Origin: Phytophthora sp. 'mugwort'
Lineage: Eukaryota > Oomycota > Peronosporomycetes > Peronosporales > Peronosporaceae
Length of the DNA stretch: 64,000 nt
Direction of reading: 5' to 3'
NCBI GenBank assembly: GCA_033558025.1
Contig: JAUCEF010000004.1
Span: 806,001-870,000, forward strand
A program made the position numbers and the translations under genes. Below, piece after piece: positions 51,410 through 63,677 of this stretch (the first letter of the stretch is position 1; every line of letters begins with the position of its first letter). A model generated the notes under the pieces. It saw only the letters and a list, made by a program, of their open reading frames with translations, was not told the origin of the DNA and made no database searches.

Positions 51410-53205
51410 GTGCATACGGATACATTTATGTTATTTGCAGGTCTCTCACCGCCAACGTCGCAACTGACAGTACTCCTGCTGCGGTGGGCGTTGGGAGGGA
51501 GCCGACAGGGATTCCCTGTTGTTTCTCGTCCACTTGCACCTCTCCCTCGCCCACCACGTGGAAATATGCGTGCTATCTCGCAACTGCTAAACGGCGGAGA
51601 GACAAACGCCTAATGAAGAAGCTGACAAGAAGAAAGGTTCCCCCCCTCAATTTATGAATCAGGCTGCGTCCATATGTGGCTTCTTTTGTCTCAGACAACC
51701 CTCGCGTTGAAGACGACGCATTTCCGCATCACCAACGTCTGTCGCGCCCCCGGTCTCGGCAGAAACGCACCGCTCAGCACCTCGACGTTGTTTTGGTAGC
51801 TGCAATTTGTGCCGCTTAGCTGCTTTTCAGTAGATAGTTTACATAAATCGCAAGCAACAACTAGCTCGTCAATTTGCCGCCTTTCTCGCGTGCTTGGTCT
51901 CTCGCGTCTTCACAAAAACGGCACTGGTGTCGCACGTCAGCTAGTATGGGTTGCCTGGCCTGCACGTGTACATGCTCTAAGGCGGGGTCAACTATGACGG
52001 TAGGATCTAAGCGGAAAACTTGACGGGGGCTCTCATGAACTTTGTCTTAGCTCGGCGATATACTGCGCAGGATTTTGGGCTGTGGTCAGGACGATTGAGC
52101 CTCCTACTGAAGCCTGACGATATAGACACGCACACTAATATCCATGTTTTGGGGATGAATATTTGCATACCGAACCTTTTTTTAATTATAATTGGCTCGC
52201 ACCCTCCGAGAAATACCTCTACCGGCAGCCGGGTCATGCTCAACTAGTTGTAGCCCTCACGTAATTTACTACACAGTCGTGCTCATCGCGTTAAATTTCA
52301 CAGCGCTACGAGTCAAAGCCGCTGTCAGTGTCGATCACGCCGACATCTAGGTCGAGGAGGCCGCTCTCCTCTAGCAGCCCACGATATCTTCATCACCACC
52401 GTCTTCTTGGGTACTTGCCACTCTCCTGCAGCAGCCACGTCGCGGTCAACCAAGCCTGCTTCGCGAAATCCGTTGCGAATTTTAGACGCCTGTATGTCCA
52501 ACACAGTTTTTTTAAGGTAGGAGAGGAAGAGCGTGCGGGGAGAAGTCGATGAAAAAGGCTTCTTGGCGAGGTTGCAAAACCCAAATTGAGTGTGATCGAC
52601 GCCGTTATTGTTCTTTACCCTCCTAACCTATTCCTTTTATTGCCTCCGCTATCATAGCTCTAATCCCACCAGGCAGCCCATATGGACAATGGAAGATGCG
52701 AAAGTTGTGGTCAGAGAGGGACTATAACCCTCTACTTGCTAAATCGCGTAAATCGCGTAGAGACTTAACCAGCGGAGCTACAGAAAGTATCTGGTACAGG
52801 AGTTCATGCATGCCTATACCATCCATACCCAAACCCACACAACCCACTTTTGCACAACAAATTCAAACCGGCACTGCCACGCGCGCCACATCGCCTGCCA
52901 GCATTTTTATCCATCACGCCATCATGATACGATCCGATGCCAGCATTTTAAACGGCTGGTCGGGAATTCGTGCACGAAGCTGATCACGGTTGAACCTACC
53001 AATCTATGTCGCAGTCGGTCCTTCAAAGCTTTCATCTATGCTATATCGATGGCCTGCACATCGACATGCAGCTCGTCGGTATTCTTTTTGATAACCACAT
53101 TAATTCTATCTGCATATGCGCGACTTCAGTAGCCCAACCAAAACAACCGATATAATCGTTCGCAATGCGGGCTTGCTCGAGTCTATAGGCTCAGCAAAGT
53201 AGTGC
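51410..53205. other. Decayed intergenic sequence
   Basis: No gene is supported. 'CTCCTGCTGCGGTGGGCG' at 51472 echoes 'TTCCTGCTGCGGTGGGTG' at 51170, so the hairpin may have been inserted into, or be flanked by, a duplicated segment. Confidence 0.45.
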
Positions 53206-53754
53206 TCAAGGAATTGAACCACCCTTTTGTGTTGCGTAGATCAGCATACTGGTTTCGAGTTGCAGCATCCCGATGTTCTTCCATATGCCAACGCCAAAAA
53301 CATGACGATCACGAATTCTCATGAGTGTAGTCTCTCGCGATTGACTTATTGCAGTTGTAGACGAGCATCGGAGGGTATTTGCCCAGCAGCTTTGTTGTCG
53401 GACACTGTTCTCCGTATTGCAACCGCGGACCCAAACGATTGTTTTTGCCTCTCCAATTGGGGGCCCTTTAAGTAGATACTCGTACAGCATGACTGTTTGG
53501 CCAGCATTACACACCGAGCTCCGCCATTTCGCTCGTATCTTACCAACAAAATAGGCAGCGATGTGCATTGAGCCGGTCGGTGCATATTGGCCTTGCCGCC
53601 TACGACAGCGCCAGTAGGGGCGATGTCGCCTACAAACCAGCCGATGCCACGTAGTGCACTCCAAAATGAAGAACTTGGTATTCTTTTGCAACATCCAATG
53701 ATTGGAACTGGAGCACGACGCTGGAAATGGGAACTCCTTCAATTCTGAAATCAT
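53206..53754 (-). pseudogene. Long open frame of unknown origin
   Basis: About 180 codons are open, with a Cys/Arg-rich first half and 'IRDRHVFGVGIWKNIGMLQLE' near the end. No ATG with signal peptide, no domain. Given the surroundings, a transposon fragment is most likely, but chance opening cannot be excluded. Confidence 0.25.
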
Positions 53755-53759
53755 TCATG

Positions 53760-55040
53760 CAGCCAGCAAAACAACAAGCGCAAGTTAGTTAACTTTTAGA
53801 GCAACAATAGCGAGCCAAAATTGCAAACATACTGAATTACTGCGTGTCCTGCTCAGCGTCTGTTGGAATGAATGTGGCAGCACCGGCAGAGCGATTATTT
53901 TGGTTGGGACCGTTCTTAGCTTCTCCTTGCGCACGTCACGCTGCTTGTACCACATGTGGATTTGTTCGCAACTCGTTTTCTGTTCTATTGATGCAATGTG
54001 GCGAAGAAGTATTCAAGCGTCCCGTGGTCGCGTACGAATCGATAGTCTCCAGATTCTTGTATGTCGAAACAGGTGTGCAGCAGTGGTTGAGCGCTGTCTA
54101 TTGATTCGCTTATTCCCATTCGGTATCTTTCGAGGTGTGAGAGCCCCCTACTTCAACCCATATATAACAAAACAAGCACGCTACCTATTAATATTTATAT
54201 GAGCCGGCGGGCGGTGACCCGCTCATCGCCATTCACAGAACAAATTCTTAATTATTTATTTTTCAGGCGTTGATGGCTCCTCATCTTAGGAAAGCTCGTT
54301 GGTGATGAATGCAATCTCGACAAAATACCAACAGACGACGTTCGCTTAGATAGATAGCCCTTGCTCACCATACACTGGAAAAGCATAATCCATTTTCACT
54401 GAAGTATTTCTCCATCCCTCACGAGCGCCGGTCGTATTATCTGGTGCCACCAAAAGAGGCTGAAAATGAAGGTGAAAACCGTGAAGCTGTTAAAATTGGT
54501 GTTGTAACGAGGAAGCTTGCGTTGAAGCTGAAAACAAACAAAAATCCTTAGAAGACCACGTAAACTTCAAAAGCTTGCCAGCAATCAGCCTTCAATTCTC
54601 ACATTTCACCAGACAACTATGTGTGATGATGAAGCGATCACGACTACGCTCTCCAGCAACAGCAGCACGTCGGGCATCTCCATCAGTACCGACGTCTCCA
54701 CCAGAGACCTCAACTCGGCAACGCGTTAATATCTCCTAACTCCATGGCATCTAAAATTTCATGACAGTCACCAACAGCACCCTCAGCGCCTTTTAGCACA
54801 ATACAAATCTATTATTCAGAATATGCTTTTCAATAGTATAGTTAAGCACGGGGTTGCTAGCTTAACCCCGGGTCACCCCCATACTGGTTAACATGTATAC
54901 CCTGTTAGAAAAGTCGTCAATGTACACGTCCGGGTTATGTGTACATGTATCTGTTAACGGAGCGATGTAAACCTACTTCGCAAAGTGTGTACGGTAATGC
55001 AAAGACACAGTCACCGTAAAATAGGGAGAGTAAATGATCG
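53760..55040. other. Intergenic, no supported gene
   Basis: AT-rich, with short frames only. Nothing recognised. Confidence 0.5.
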
Positions 55041-55045
55041 TGTGC

Positions 55046-55350
55046 ACGCGGCGTTTTCTCGAACGGCTGCGGCGATGGCGCTGCGCTTTGGGTTTCAGCT
55101 TCACTGGTAGGATAGCTAGCAGTGTGTATAAGCTCACGTATGTAGCGCGCATGTGGACTAGCCTGCCCGGATGGCATTTTTGTTTGTATGGAAATTATAT
55201 ATATAGAGCAAAACGTCGTGTTCGGGCCGACTGTGGCGACGGCGCTACGATTTAGAATCTATCTACACTGGTATGATAGCTAGCGGTGTGCACAACCTCA
55301 GGTCTGTAGCACTCATTTGGACTAACATGCACGGATCATGGGTTTTGCGT
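55046..55350. repeat. Two diverged tandem copies of a repeat of about 167 bp
   Basis: 'GCGGCGATGGCGCTGCG' recurs as 'GTGGCGACGGCGCTACG', 'CACTGGTAGGATAGCTAGCA' as 'CACTGGTATGATAGCTAGCG', and 'TGTGGACTAGCCTGCCCGGA' as 'TTTGGACTAACATGCACGGA'. Overall similarity is about 70-75% by eye. Confidence 0.7.
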
Positions 55351-55359
55351 GCTATTGAG

Positions 55360-57910
55360 AAATGATAGAAGTAGCAGTGCATTGAAGTCTTACATTCCGA
55401 CACCCACCGCTGAGCAATTCTCCTTCGTTGTCGATGCGACTAAGGCCTTCATCACTGTGCACGCTGCAAGCGTCATCGCTGGAGTCGACCTGTGATCGTA
55501 TACGCTTGCGTCCTGTGATTACCTAGCGTGACAGAGCATGAATGATCACGCTGAGGTTCCCTGGTTCAGTGTGATGACTCTCCACGGGCTGGCGAATATC
55601 CGTGATTAGGCCATCCATGCCAAATCCGCTAATGATAACCGAAGGCGTCAAGCCTTCTCAAGTGTCGACAATTTATTCAGCCATCTGTGCGCGCTTGGGG
55701 GCCTGCAGAACAATTCAAGCACCACTTTCGTCGCTGCGGTACCATAACTTCGTCACGTGCTCAGGGTCAGAATGCGCAGCTGCTGGATCGTGCACCCTCC
55801 AAGCGCCGGACAACAATTACGCTGGATTCTGCGGTGAGTTCTGCTCCCAGGCAACCTGCTCCCTCGCAATAGATTTTTAGGCCTGCTCTTCCACCTTCAA
55901 TTTCTCTGCCTCTTCCACTTGATGGCTGGCGATTTCAGCTTGGAGATGTACCACTAACCTCCGGAGAAGCCCGTCCCTGAGGGCTTGTCCAGTACACGTC
56001 AGTTGGTCGACATACGTAAGTATAACGGGTGACACTTTCATCAGGACAACACCAGTAGAATCTGCATATTGGACGACCTTTTGGGTCCTATGACAGAAGA
56101 AATAGTCCTATAGCAAGACTACCGAATCGTCACGATTCTCTTCGTCGGCGAAGTGGTGCTTGAGGAAAACGATAGAAAGCTCAGAAGTCCACCGCAAGTT
56201 CGAATTGCCGTAGGTACACCACGCAGTCAATATTGAAGGGCGCTGACATCCTTCCACACATCCAAACTCTTGGTTTCATCCCTTGGCTTAGCTATTGTAG
56301 CTAGTGAGCTCTTGTAAACGAGAAAAGGTGGATATTCACCCCTGTCGAATCTACTAGCAGCGTCGCTATAGCGCGCTTCTTCCTTCCCATAACATTTGAC
56401 CTAGACGAGTTGCGGCGCTCAAATGTTCTACGTGAAAAACAAAGGTACGCAGAGAATACCGCTGCTCCGCAAATACCAACATATCGTTAGAATACGAACC
56501 ACACCATATACTTTAAGTTGCATACTATCATCACAGTTAAATACGTGTGAGATGCCCTTTTCAACCATGACACGGCGGACACTTGCGCAGAACGCCTGTG
56601 CTGCGACTTTCCGCATCAGGCGGTGTGATATGGCCAGCTTGCGTGCGGGTGCTTAATAGATAAACGATCGCGCCGCATAAAACACCGCGGCCAGTATTGG
56701 AAGCACGAAAGTGCTGGCCTGACACAGCCGTTTCTAGGAACCTCGAGACCTCTTAGACGCAGCATTTCTAAGGAAACTGGGATGCCTTCTCGACTCATTC
56801 TATCGATCCACTTTGATCTTCAGCTGGCTTGCTCAGCACCGTAGCAACTCCTCGCGTTCGGTGTCGTCGTAGCGTCCTTTTCCCTTTTGTACGCATCACA
56901 ATAATTTGTATTGGGTTAGTAAGACACTTTCTAACAAGGTTCATCTTCTTTCGCATGGACTTGAAACTCTGTGGGGGGTTCACAAAAAAGCTCGACAATC
57001 GTATCGTCCAGCTCATTCTCGTCCGTGGCGAATACCGTGAATACTGGTAACGACTTAAATGCAATTCGACTTACACGAGAGCGACGAGCGTAGACCACGA
57101 TTTGGCTTATGGCCATTGCACTTTTCGGAAAAGAACAGACACCCGTTTTGCGGATCTGACGCTTGTGACAAGCGGAAACCAAAAAAATAATTATGGAGAA
57201 GATATGATGGGATAAAAAGAAGTGACGCTTATAACGTAGCGACACCTGTAACAGGGGGAATACGGTAAAGGGATTGAAAAGTTGTACCTGTCCAAATCAT
57301 GGAAATGATTTTCGGCCATTTATTCACGGACAAGTTGTCTGGGACAACTACAGTAAACTCATGCGGCGTGTTGTTATCCTGGTAATGGGCCAATTGTTTG
57401 ATCGGAAAGACCGCCAAGGCCTAACTGCAGCCATGCTCGAGAGTTGCTGAGGAGGCTTCATCCTTCTTGGGTGATCCGAACGATTAAATTGTAAGTGAGC
57501 TCCTAATATGTCGGCTCCGTTTGGCATTTGCTGGTGATGTAAGCCTTGCACATGAAATGAACTGCACAACCTACCACCTAGGAATATCTACTTTACTGTG
57601 ACAGGCAGTTAGTAGTTAGGAAGGAGTGGGCGTGCCGTACATGGAAATGCACTTCGTGCGACTACGGTATTTGACCTTACATCACCCTAATGACGTTCAG
57701 CTCGAACAGACACCAACTTCAACGCCCCCACCTGTTATTTCCCGAATTCAGGCTGGGTTTCATAGCAACACGTCACGTGTGGATCCTCTTGCTGGTCAAC
57801 AGTAGCTTACTTCAAAGTCCTATTCGAGACATTCGGTAGTGGCGTGCGCATTGGGTGAAGTAGACAGAGCTCCCAGTGGGGTAGTAGAATGTCGACAGGT
57901 GAGAGACCCT
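55360..57910. other. Decayed intergenic sequence
   Basis: Short frames on both strands, for example a minus-strand stretch at 56930-57245, have no recognisable domain. I see no intact gene. This is the upstream side of the EPIC pair. Confidence 0.45.
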
Positions 57911-57913
57911 AAA

Positions 57914-57929
57914 GCTCATTTCCAAACTT
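57914..57929 (+). promoter_or_regulatory. Oomycete core promoter of the EPIC gene at 58 kb
   Basis: GCTCATTTCCAAACTT agrees with GCTCATTYYNCAWTTT at 14 of 16 positions. It lies 57 nt before the ATG at 57986, the best such match in the window. Confidence 0.7.
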
Positions 57930-57985
57930 TCCTCGCAAGGCACAAAACAACTACCTACACCCGCGACTCTACATCACCAACTACG

Positions 57986-58369
57986 ATGGCTTTCCTTCGC
58001 AACTCTGTTCTTATCGCCAGTGCTGCCTTGCTGACTACCGTACCCGCTCAAGCGATAATCGGCGGCTGGACGAAGACTACCGTGACCGACGTCGAGATGG
58101 ACTTGCTCGTCCAGACCGCAGGCAACGCGAGCTACTACGCACCGGATGTGACCACGGCGATCTGCTTCATCGCTATCGAAGACTTGTGGACGCAGGTCGT
58201 AGCCGGCACTAACTACAAGTACCAGGTGGCCGGGTGCACCGTAAACGACGCGAGCGGCCTGGGTCCGTGCGTGGACCGTGAGTGCCCCAAGTCCGACTAC
58301 GATGTCGTCATCTTCACGCAGCCCTGGACCAACACGGTGCAGGTAACATCGGTTACACAGCGCAGCTAA
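57986..58369 (+). CDS. EPIC-type extracellular cystatin-like cysteine protease inhibitor
   Basis: The 127-residue product has a signal peptide (MAFLRNSVLIASAALLTTVPAQA). The mature N-terminus 'IIGGWT' supplies the Gly pair, the first loop is QVVAG (QxVxG), and 'FTQPWTN' supplies the Pro-Trp loop. Four cysteines match those of the gene at 7.7 kb, with which it shares 'VTTxICxIAIE' and 'VAGTNYKxQVAGC'. All inhibitory elements are intact, so activity against papain-like apoplastic proteases is likely from family knowledge. The upstream in-frame extension precedes the core promoter and is rejected. Confidence 0.93.
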   Translation: MAFLRNSVLIASAALLTTVPAQAIIGGWTKTTVTDVEMDLLVQTAGNASYYAPDVTTAICFIAIEDLWTQVVAGTNYKYQVAGCTVNDASGLGPCVDRECPKSDYDVVIFTQPWTNTVQVTSVTQRS

Positions 58370-59048
58370 GCGGAAGAAGTGTAGTCAGAGCCGGCTAGGT
58401 GAAATCAAACAAAAGCTTGATTATCACATGATAACTTGGTCAGCGTGATCATACCCAAACAACTCTCCCAATATGATACCAAGTGAGTCTGATGGCGGTA
58501 ATGGGATGTCGGCTATTGGATACCTGTTCGCTAAAGCCAGCTTATCATACTGTACTGCCCTCTGTGAGCTGCACGACACTGTGTGCGATGTTGAAGTGCG
58601 GTAGCTGGTAACTGGGAGAATAGCGAGAGTCTTTCGTTAGTTTATCGTTGTGCGGTCAGTCTATGTTATTCAGCACTATCGGAATTCGATCCGCCTTGCC
58701 CACAAGTTCGAGGCAAGCGACACCGCTCATTGACGCGGTGTGGAGTCGCGAACGTGCTCAGGTTATCCTTACGTCGATGCTACGAAGACAAGCAACCTTC
58801 ATAAGTCAATGATATCAGGATTTGGAATTATAGTAGATGAATACGATTACCAATATTGGTGAGTTCAGATTGTGATATCCTCGAAAATCGCATCTAATTA
58901 GGTTTGTCTTAATAATGCATTTATGCGTATGACGACAAGATCGGACCATCGTCGAAGGGGTACATCGTCTCATTCGAGAACAAGCGTCGTCCTGCTCAAG
59001 AGCTCTACAAGACGCGAAAGACCCAAGTTACATACACACACCGTCGTC

Positions 59049-59429
59049 ATGCATCCAGCCAATTTGATGCTGTCGTTGCTGGTCGTGTTGCTCGTCCTAC
59101 TGACCGTGAGCAAGGCCGCCACCTACCACCTCGTGGGCCAGTGGATGCCCGCAACCAGGAACATGGCCACCGAGAACCTGCTGGCTGAGGCGCTGCAGAA
59201 GCAGAACCCGTCGCTCAAGTCGCAGCTATGCTTCACGGAGGTGACGGCCATCGAGCAGCAGATCGTCAACGGCATTCACTTCCGCTACCACATGCGCGGC
59301 TGCGAGACGGCCACGCCTGGCCGCTGCAACAGCGGCACCTGCGCCAACGAGAAGAAGTTTGACGTCGAGTTGTTTACGCAGCCATGGGCTGACATCGTTC
59401 AGGTCATGTCTGCAGTTGACGTGCAGTAG
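59049..59429 (+). CDS. Divergent EPIC-type cystatin-like protease inhibitor
   Basis: The 126-residue product has a strongly hydrophobic signal peptide (MHPANLMLSLLVVLLVLLTVSKA). The N-terminal contact is reduced to one Gly in 'LVGQWM', the first loop is QIVNG (QxVxG kept) and the second is 'FTQPWAD' (Pro-Trp kept). The framework is far from the other copies in the window: 'LCFTEVTAIEQ', 'HFRYHMRGCE'. Four cysteines remain, with a 'GRCNSGTC' pair. It follows the previous EPIC gene on the same strand by 680 bp. A CTCATTCG initiator-like word at 58969 lies 80 nt before the ATG. Confidence 0.9.
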   Translation: MHPANLMLSLLVVLLVLLTVSKAATYHLVGQWMPATRNMATENLLAEALQKQNPSLKSQLCFTEVTAIEQQIVNGIHFRYHMRGCETATPGRCNSGTCANEKKFDVELFTQPWADIVQVMSAVDVQ

Positions 59430-60481
59430 GCGCCACTTGCTAACTAAGGTACATTGAGAAGATAGGAGGGAATGTAGGCGTAAAATACGGTATATAGAAG
59501 CGTGTGAATAGCATCTTGCGTGTACGAATGTACTTCGGTTGTTTCAGTTGCCGCGATAGTGCTGCACAGGAGGCGCGGCTTCAACGGCCTGCATCTCCGG
59601 CAACCCAACGGCATCGTGACGCAAATCTTAAGAGGAGCTCCGCTCGTTGCGTGAAGTTGTGGGGTCGGCGTTGATCTCATGTTTGATGGCCCTAATATGC
59701 GACGACAGCAACTCTATTATTTACCTGCGCCCTGTGCAGCCCCACATCCGACTAAGAAGGTCAGCGTATAGTAAAGTAGGTCGCGTCGGTCTTGTGGCTG
59801 TGATCAGATCCGTTCCTTCGCAGCTGAACTTTGATTCTCACCATCGCGTGATCTCGCTTCAACACCAAATAGCATTCGAGCATTCCGTGGCACCAAATGC
59901 ACGGCGAGCCAGGTGATCACACTGGCCCCTTTTGGCTTCCAGCGCGGCTTCCAGCACCTTAACGAGGCCATGGACTAGCCAACTTTGCCACGTTGTGACT
60001 ACGGAGCTCTCGTCGACGTTGGCGTCTCTCCCTTGAAGCTTCAAATGGGAACAAGTCCTTTGACGTCACTGACCCATTGGAAGTGATCCTACCATGGGGG
60101 TGGTAATAGCTCAGTGATAGTTACTCATCCGCAGTGCTAACGCTCGTGCTCCAGCCGTAAGCTCGTGGATGGTGCAGCACGAAGCAGCAGCGTAGCGTTG
60201 TAGTACTGGGCGCATTGGGTTCACACTTGGACAGCATTTAACGACTTTACCGTGGCGCGCCGGAACAGTGCCGCTCTTTAACTGTAATTTCCGTTTCGCG
60301 TTCTTTTTCCACCAATCGAAACACTACTGTGTGCATCATTTTGACGAATCGTAATGCGCCGCTGCTCCCCCGCATCATGGAGCGCTCACTTCCACTTTTG
60401 CGGTCTCGTGCTCACATCTCCCCGGGCGAAGCAAAGTGCCTAAAATACCGCGTAAGTGGTTGGAGCGGAACGTGAAGCACC
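59430..60481. other. Intergenic, no supported gene
   Basis: Nothing recognised beyond a tRNA A-box-like word (TAGCTCAGTGATAG) near 60107 without a matching B box. Confidence 0.45.
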
Positions 60482-63400
60482 ATGGAGGGCCAGTGGCGAT
60501 CGGAGATCCCCGAGGACATGCGCAAGAAGATGATCACTGAAATGTACGTTTCCCCCTCTATCATTCGCAGCGCTTGCGGAGGCTGTGGCTCAATTGGGGA
60601 CGTCAGGAGAGCTCGCTCAAGTAACGGCTCACCTTGCGCCCCCTTTCCCCCCCTTGCTCAGGACCGCAAGCGCCCTATATTAGATCAAATTCCAGCAGGA
60701 ATACTAACCATGTGTACTTATTCAGGTATCATGAGCTGGCTCGTATCTCGGGCGAGGTGGACAAACAGAAGGTGTGGGGATCAGCGGCTAAGTTCGAGTT
60801 AATGTTGTGGTCCAGCAGTCCCGATCGGGTAAATATACGGCACTGCACTATTGGTTTGAAAGGGGGAGGACACGAGCTGACGTAGCTGTGTATGTACAGA
60901 ATTCGTATTTGATGAAAATGCAGCGCAAGATCATGAGTCTTAAGAAGAAACCCAGCGCTGGCGCAATGCAGCAGCAGACCAATATGATGGCCAATGCTAA
61001 CAACGTAGTGACGTCCAATGCCATGAACGCCGCGGCCAATGGCATGAATGGCGGACTTAATATGAACATGAACGCAGCCAACATGAGTGCTGCCATGAAC
61101 GCTCAGCAGTTCCAGCAGAATAACGCCGCGGTGAGTGCGGCCATGAATAATTTCCAGCAGCAAGCTCAGGCACAAGCTCAAGCGCAAGCTCAAGCTCAGG
61201 CTCAAGCTCAAGCTCAGGCTCAAGCTCAGGCCCAGGCTCAAGCCCAAGCCCAGCAACAGAATGCTGCGGTCCTGGCGGCTGCTGCGAATAATGGCGCGAA
61301 TGGTGCGTCGGCCGGCTTGAACCCATCGGTGACGGCTGGATTGAACGCTACCAGTACTACTCCGACGACGGCTGGTTCCACTCCAGCAGTGAGCATTTCA
61401 AGTGCTCCACAGCAGCAAGCGCAGCAATGGTTGCAACGTATCCAGGTGCAGTTCCAGGCCCAGCAGCGGCAGCTACTGCACACGCAGAACCAAGAGACGC
61501 AGCAGCTTCGTCAGCAGCACCTGAACCAGCAGCAACAGCTGTCTCAGCAGCAACAACAGCAAGGAGTAGCTCCTGACCTGCGTCGCCAGCAGCTACAGAC
61601 TTTGCAACAGCAACACCAACTTGCACGCACTCGGCTGCAGCATCTGCACAAGAGCAAGCAGCAACAGTTGCAGCGCAAACAGCAGCAGTATCTGATGCAG
61701 AAGCAGCACCAGCTCCAGCAGCAGCAACAGCAGCAACAGCAAGGTTCAATAGCAACGACGTCAGCTACAACCACCACAAATGGTGTTCCATCGACGGCTA
61801 TGATGGCTGCAACGCAAGCTGGCGCCACGTCCGTGTCGATGTCTCTTCCTAATGCGACAGTGGTACAGACGACGACTCCTACTGTCCCGACCACGCAAGG
61901 TGCTGCAGCTCTTACATCTGCTCAGCATGGAGTGAAACCGGAGCAACTAGCGGCAGCGCACAATCAACAGGCAGCGATGCGCGAGATGCAGCGTGCTCAG
62001 AACGCGTCTCAGCTGCACGCCGACAGCGCATTGAAGCACCAACTGCCTAATGGCTCTGCTGCGACCGCAGCACCATCGACTCCTACGGTTCCAGGGACAA
62101 CTGTGACGACGACAGCTACCACACCCGGAAACAACAACCAGACGTACGTGGAGAGGCTGAAGGAGATGAAGCAGAAGTACTGGGACGATCTGGTGATCGT
62201 ATACCGCGAGTTTGAGCGTATGGTGAAGCAAAAGCCGGCAAACCAGCAGCAGGAGCGCATCAACACCTTCCTTGTGAATTTGAAGCGTATCATTGCGCTC
62301 CTGCAGCAGGACCCATCAAAGGTCACGAGCAGCAACAAAAATGATCTGGATCGTGTCGAAGCCCACATCCACAAGCAAGTGTTACCGATTCTAGAGCGTT
62401 TGAAAAACAAGACTCGCGCTGCTGCAGCGGTGAGTGGAACAAATGGTACTGCGACAGCTCAACAGGAACAGCTCAAGAAGGTCCAGGACGCTCAGCGGCT
62501 TGCTCAGCTGCAAGAGCAGCAAAAGAAGTTGCAAGAACAGCAACAAGCAGAAGCCCAGCGCAAGCTTCTTGAGGAGCAGAAAAAGAAGCTGCAACTTGAA
62601 GCTGCAGCGGCCAAGAAGCAAGAGATGCTCGAGCAGCAGCGCAAACAAAAGCAACAGCAACTTCAGGCTCAGCATGCACAGCAACAGGCCCTTCTGCAAC
62701 AGCAGCAGCAACAGCGGCAACAATTGCTGGCCCAACAACAGGCTCAAATGAAGCAGAACCAAATGCGCATGAACGCAACCCCACAACAACAATCCGCGAC
62801 AGTGTCGGGTGCCATGGGGGCTACGACTTCTACGATGCTGGCTGCGGGGAACGGCCTTACAGCTGTAGGCAATGGAACTGGTATGTCTCCTACCAGCCTT
62901 GGAGCCTCCTTGCAGACCCCGATCGACGTGTCGACTTCCTCTTCTCCAGGAGGAACGAGTGCTGCGAACGGCATGGCGTCTTTGACCCCCGCACAGTACC
63001 GAACCTTCAAGCTCCCAGAGGCTCGCAAGCAGCAATTGACAGCTCAGCACGCGAAGCTACGCGAGCAACAGCAGGAACTCATCATGCAGCAAAGTCGCGC
63101 CAAGACACCGTCGCACCAGGCGAAACTGGCGCACCAAGCCCAGCGTCTTGCCCAGATGATTAACAAGATCTCGCAGCAGTTGGTGCAATGCAAACTGGCT
63201 GAGGAATACGAACAGTCGAAGAATATGAGCATGGCCACGTCAATATCGCAGCCGACGCTGTCGCAGCCCACAGTAACGCCGACAGCGCTCAATAACGCTA
63301 CGACTATAAAGCCTGAGGTCGCCGTGACTGCTCCACCTGCCGTGAACGGCATTGGTACCACCGTCTCTGCTGTATTAGGTACGACCGTGACCCCAGGATT

Positions 63401-63677
63401 GGTAGCGCCGGATGTTACGTCTAGTGCGATGAAGGTTGACACCACAACTGTCGGTGCTACAGTGGGTACTACCACAGCGGTATCTACGAAGATGGACGAG
63501 AACTTCAAGTCGGTTTTGCCCGATATGACTGGCCTGGGTGCGTCCGAGAAGCTGTTGACTGCCGTAGCTGCCTATGAGAAGCACAAGCCGGAGGTGCTGA
63601 AGCGTGGCGCGTCGCGGTTCTCGCGCATTGCTGTCACGATTGGTGCCAAACTCAGCACATCCTACGTGACTTCCTAG
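60482..63677 (+). CDS. MED15: Mediator complex subunit 15 (KIX domain, Gln-rich)
   Basis: Three exons (60482-60543, 60726-60828, 60900-63677) give 980 residues. The KIX-type domain is formed across all three exons: 'WRSEIPEDMRKKMITEMYHEL', 'VWGSAAKFELMLWSSSPDR' and 'YLMKMQRKIMSLKKK', matching plant MED15 KIX ('YLRKISMKMLTME'). A Gln/Ala repeat (residues about 140-175), long polyQ stretches and Thr/Ser-rich linkers follow, then a conserved helical block ('YVERLKEMKQKYWDDLVIVYREFERM') and a C-terminal region ('NFKSVLPDMTGLGASEKLL'). MED15 is a tail-module subunit that receives activators through KIX. Introns have GT-AG ends. The exact C-terminus is less certain than the rest. Confidence 0.85.
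61161..61250 (+). repeat. Hexanucleotide CAAGCT/CAGGCT repeat coding (QA)n in MED15
   Basis: About fifteen imperfect CA(A/G)GC(T/C/A) units encode alternating Gln-Ala. It is in frame and likely length-variable between strains. Confidence 0.9.

Noticed and set aside
60100..60170. tRNA-like sequence (TAGCTCAGTGATAG)
   Set aside because: Only the A-box-like word is good; no B box or cloverleaf could be drawn.
61057..62410. Long Cys-, Ala- or Leu-rich minus-strand frames
   Set aside because: Mirror images of polyGln and Gln-Ala codons of MED15.
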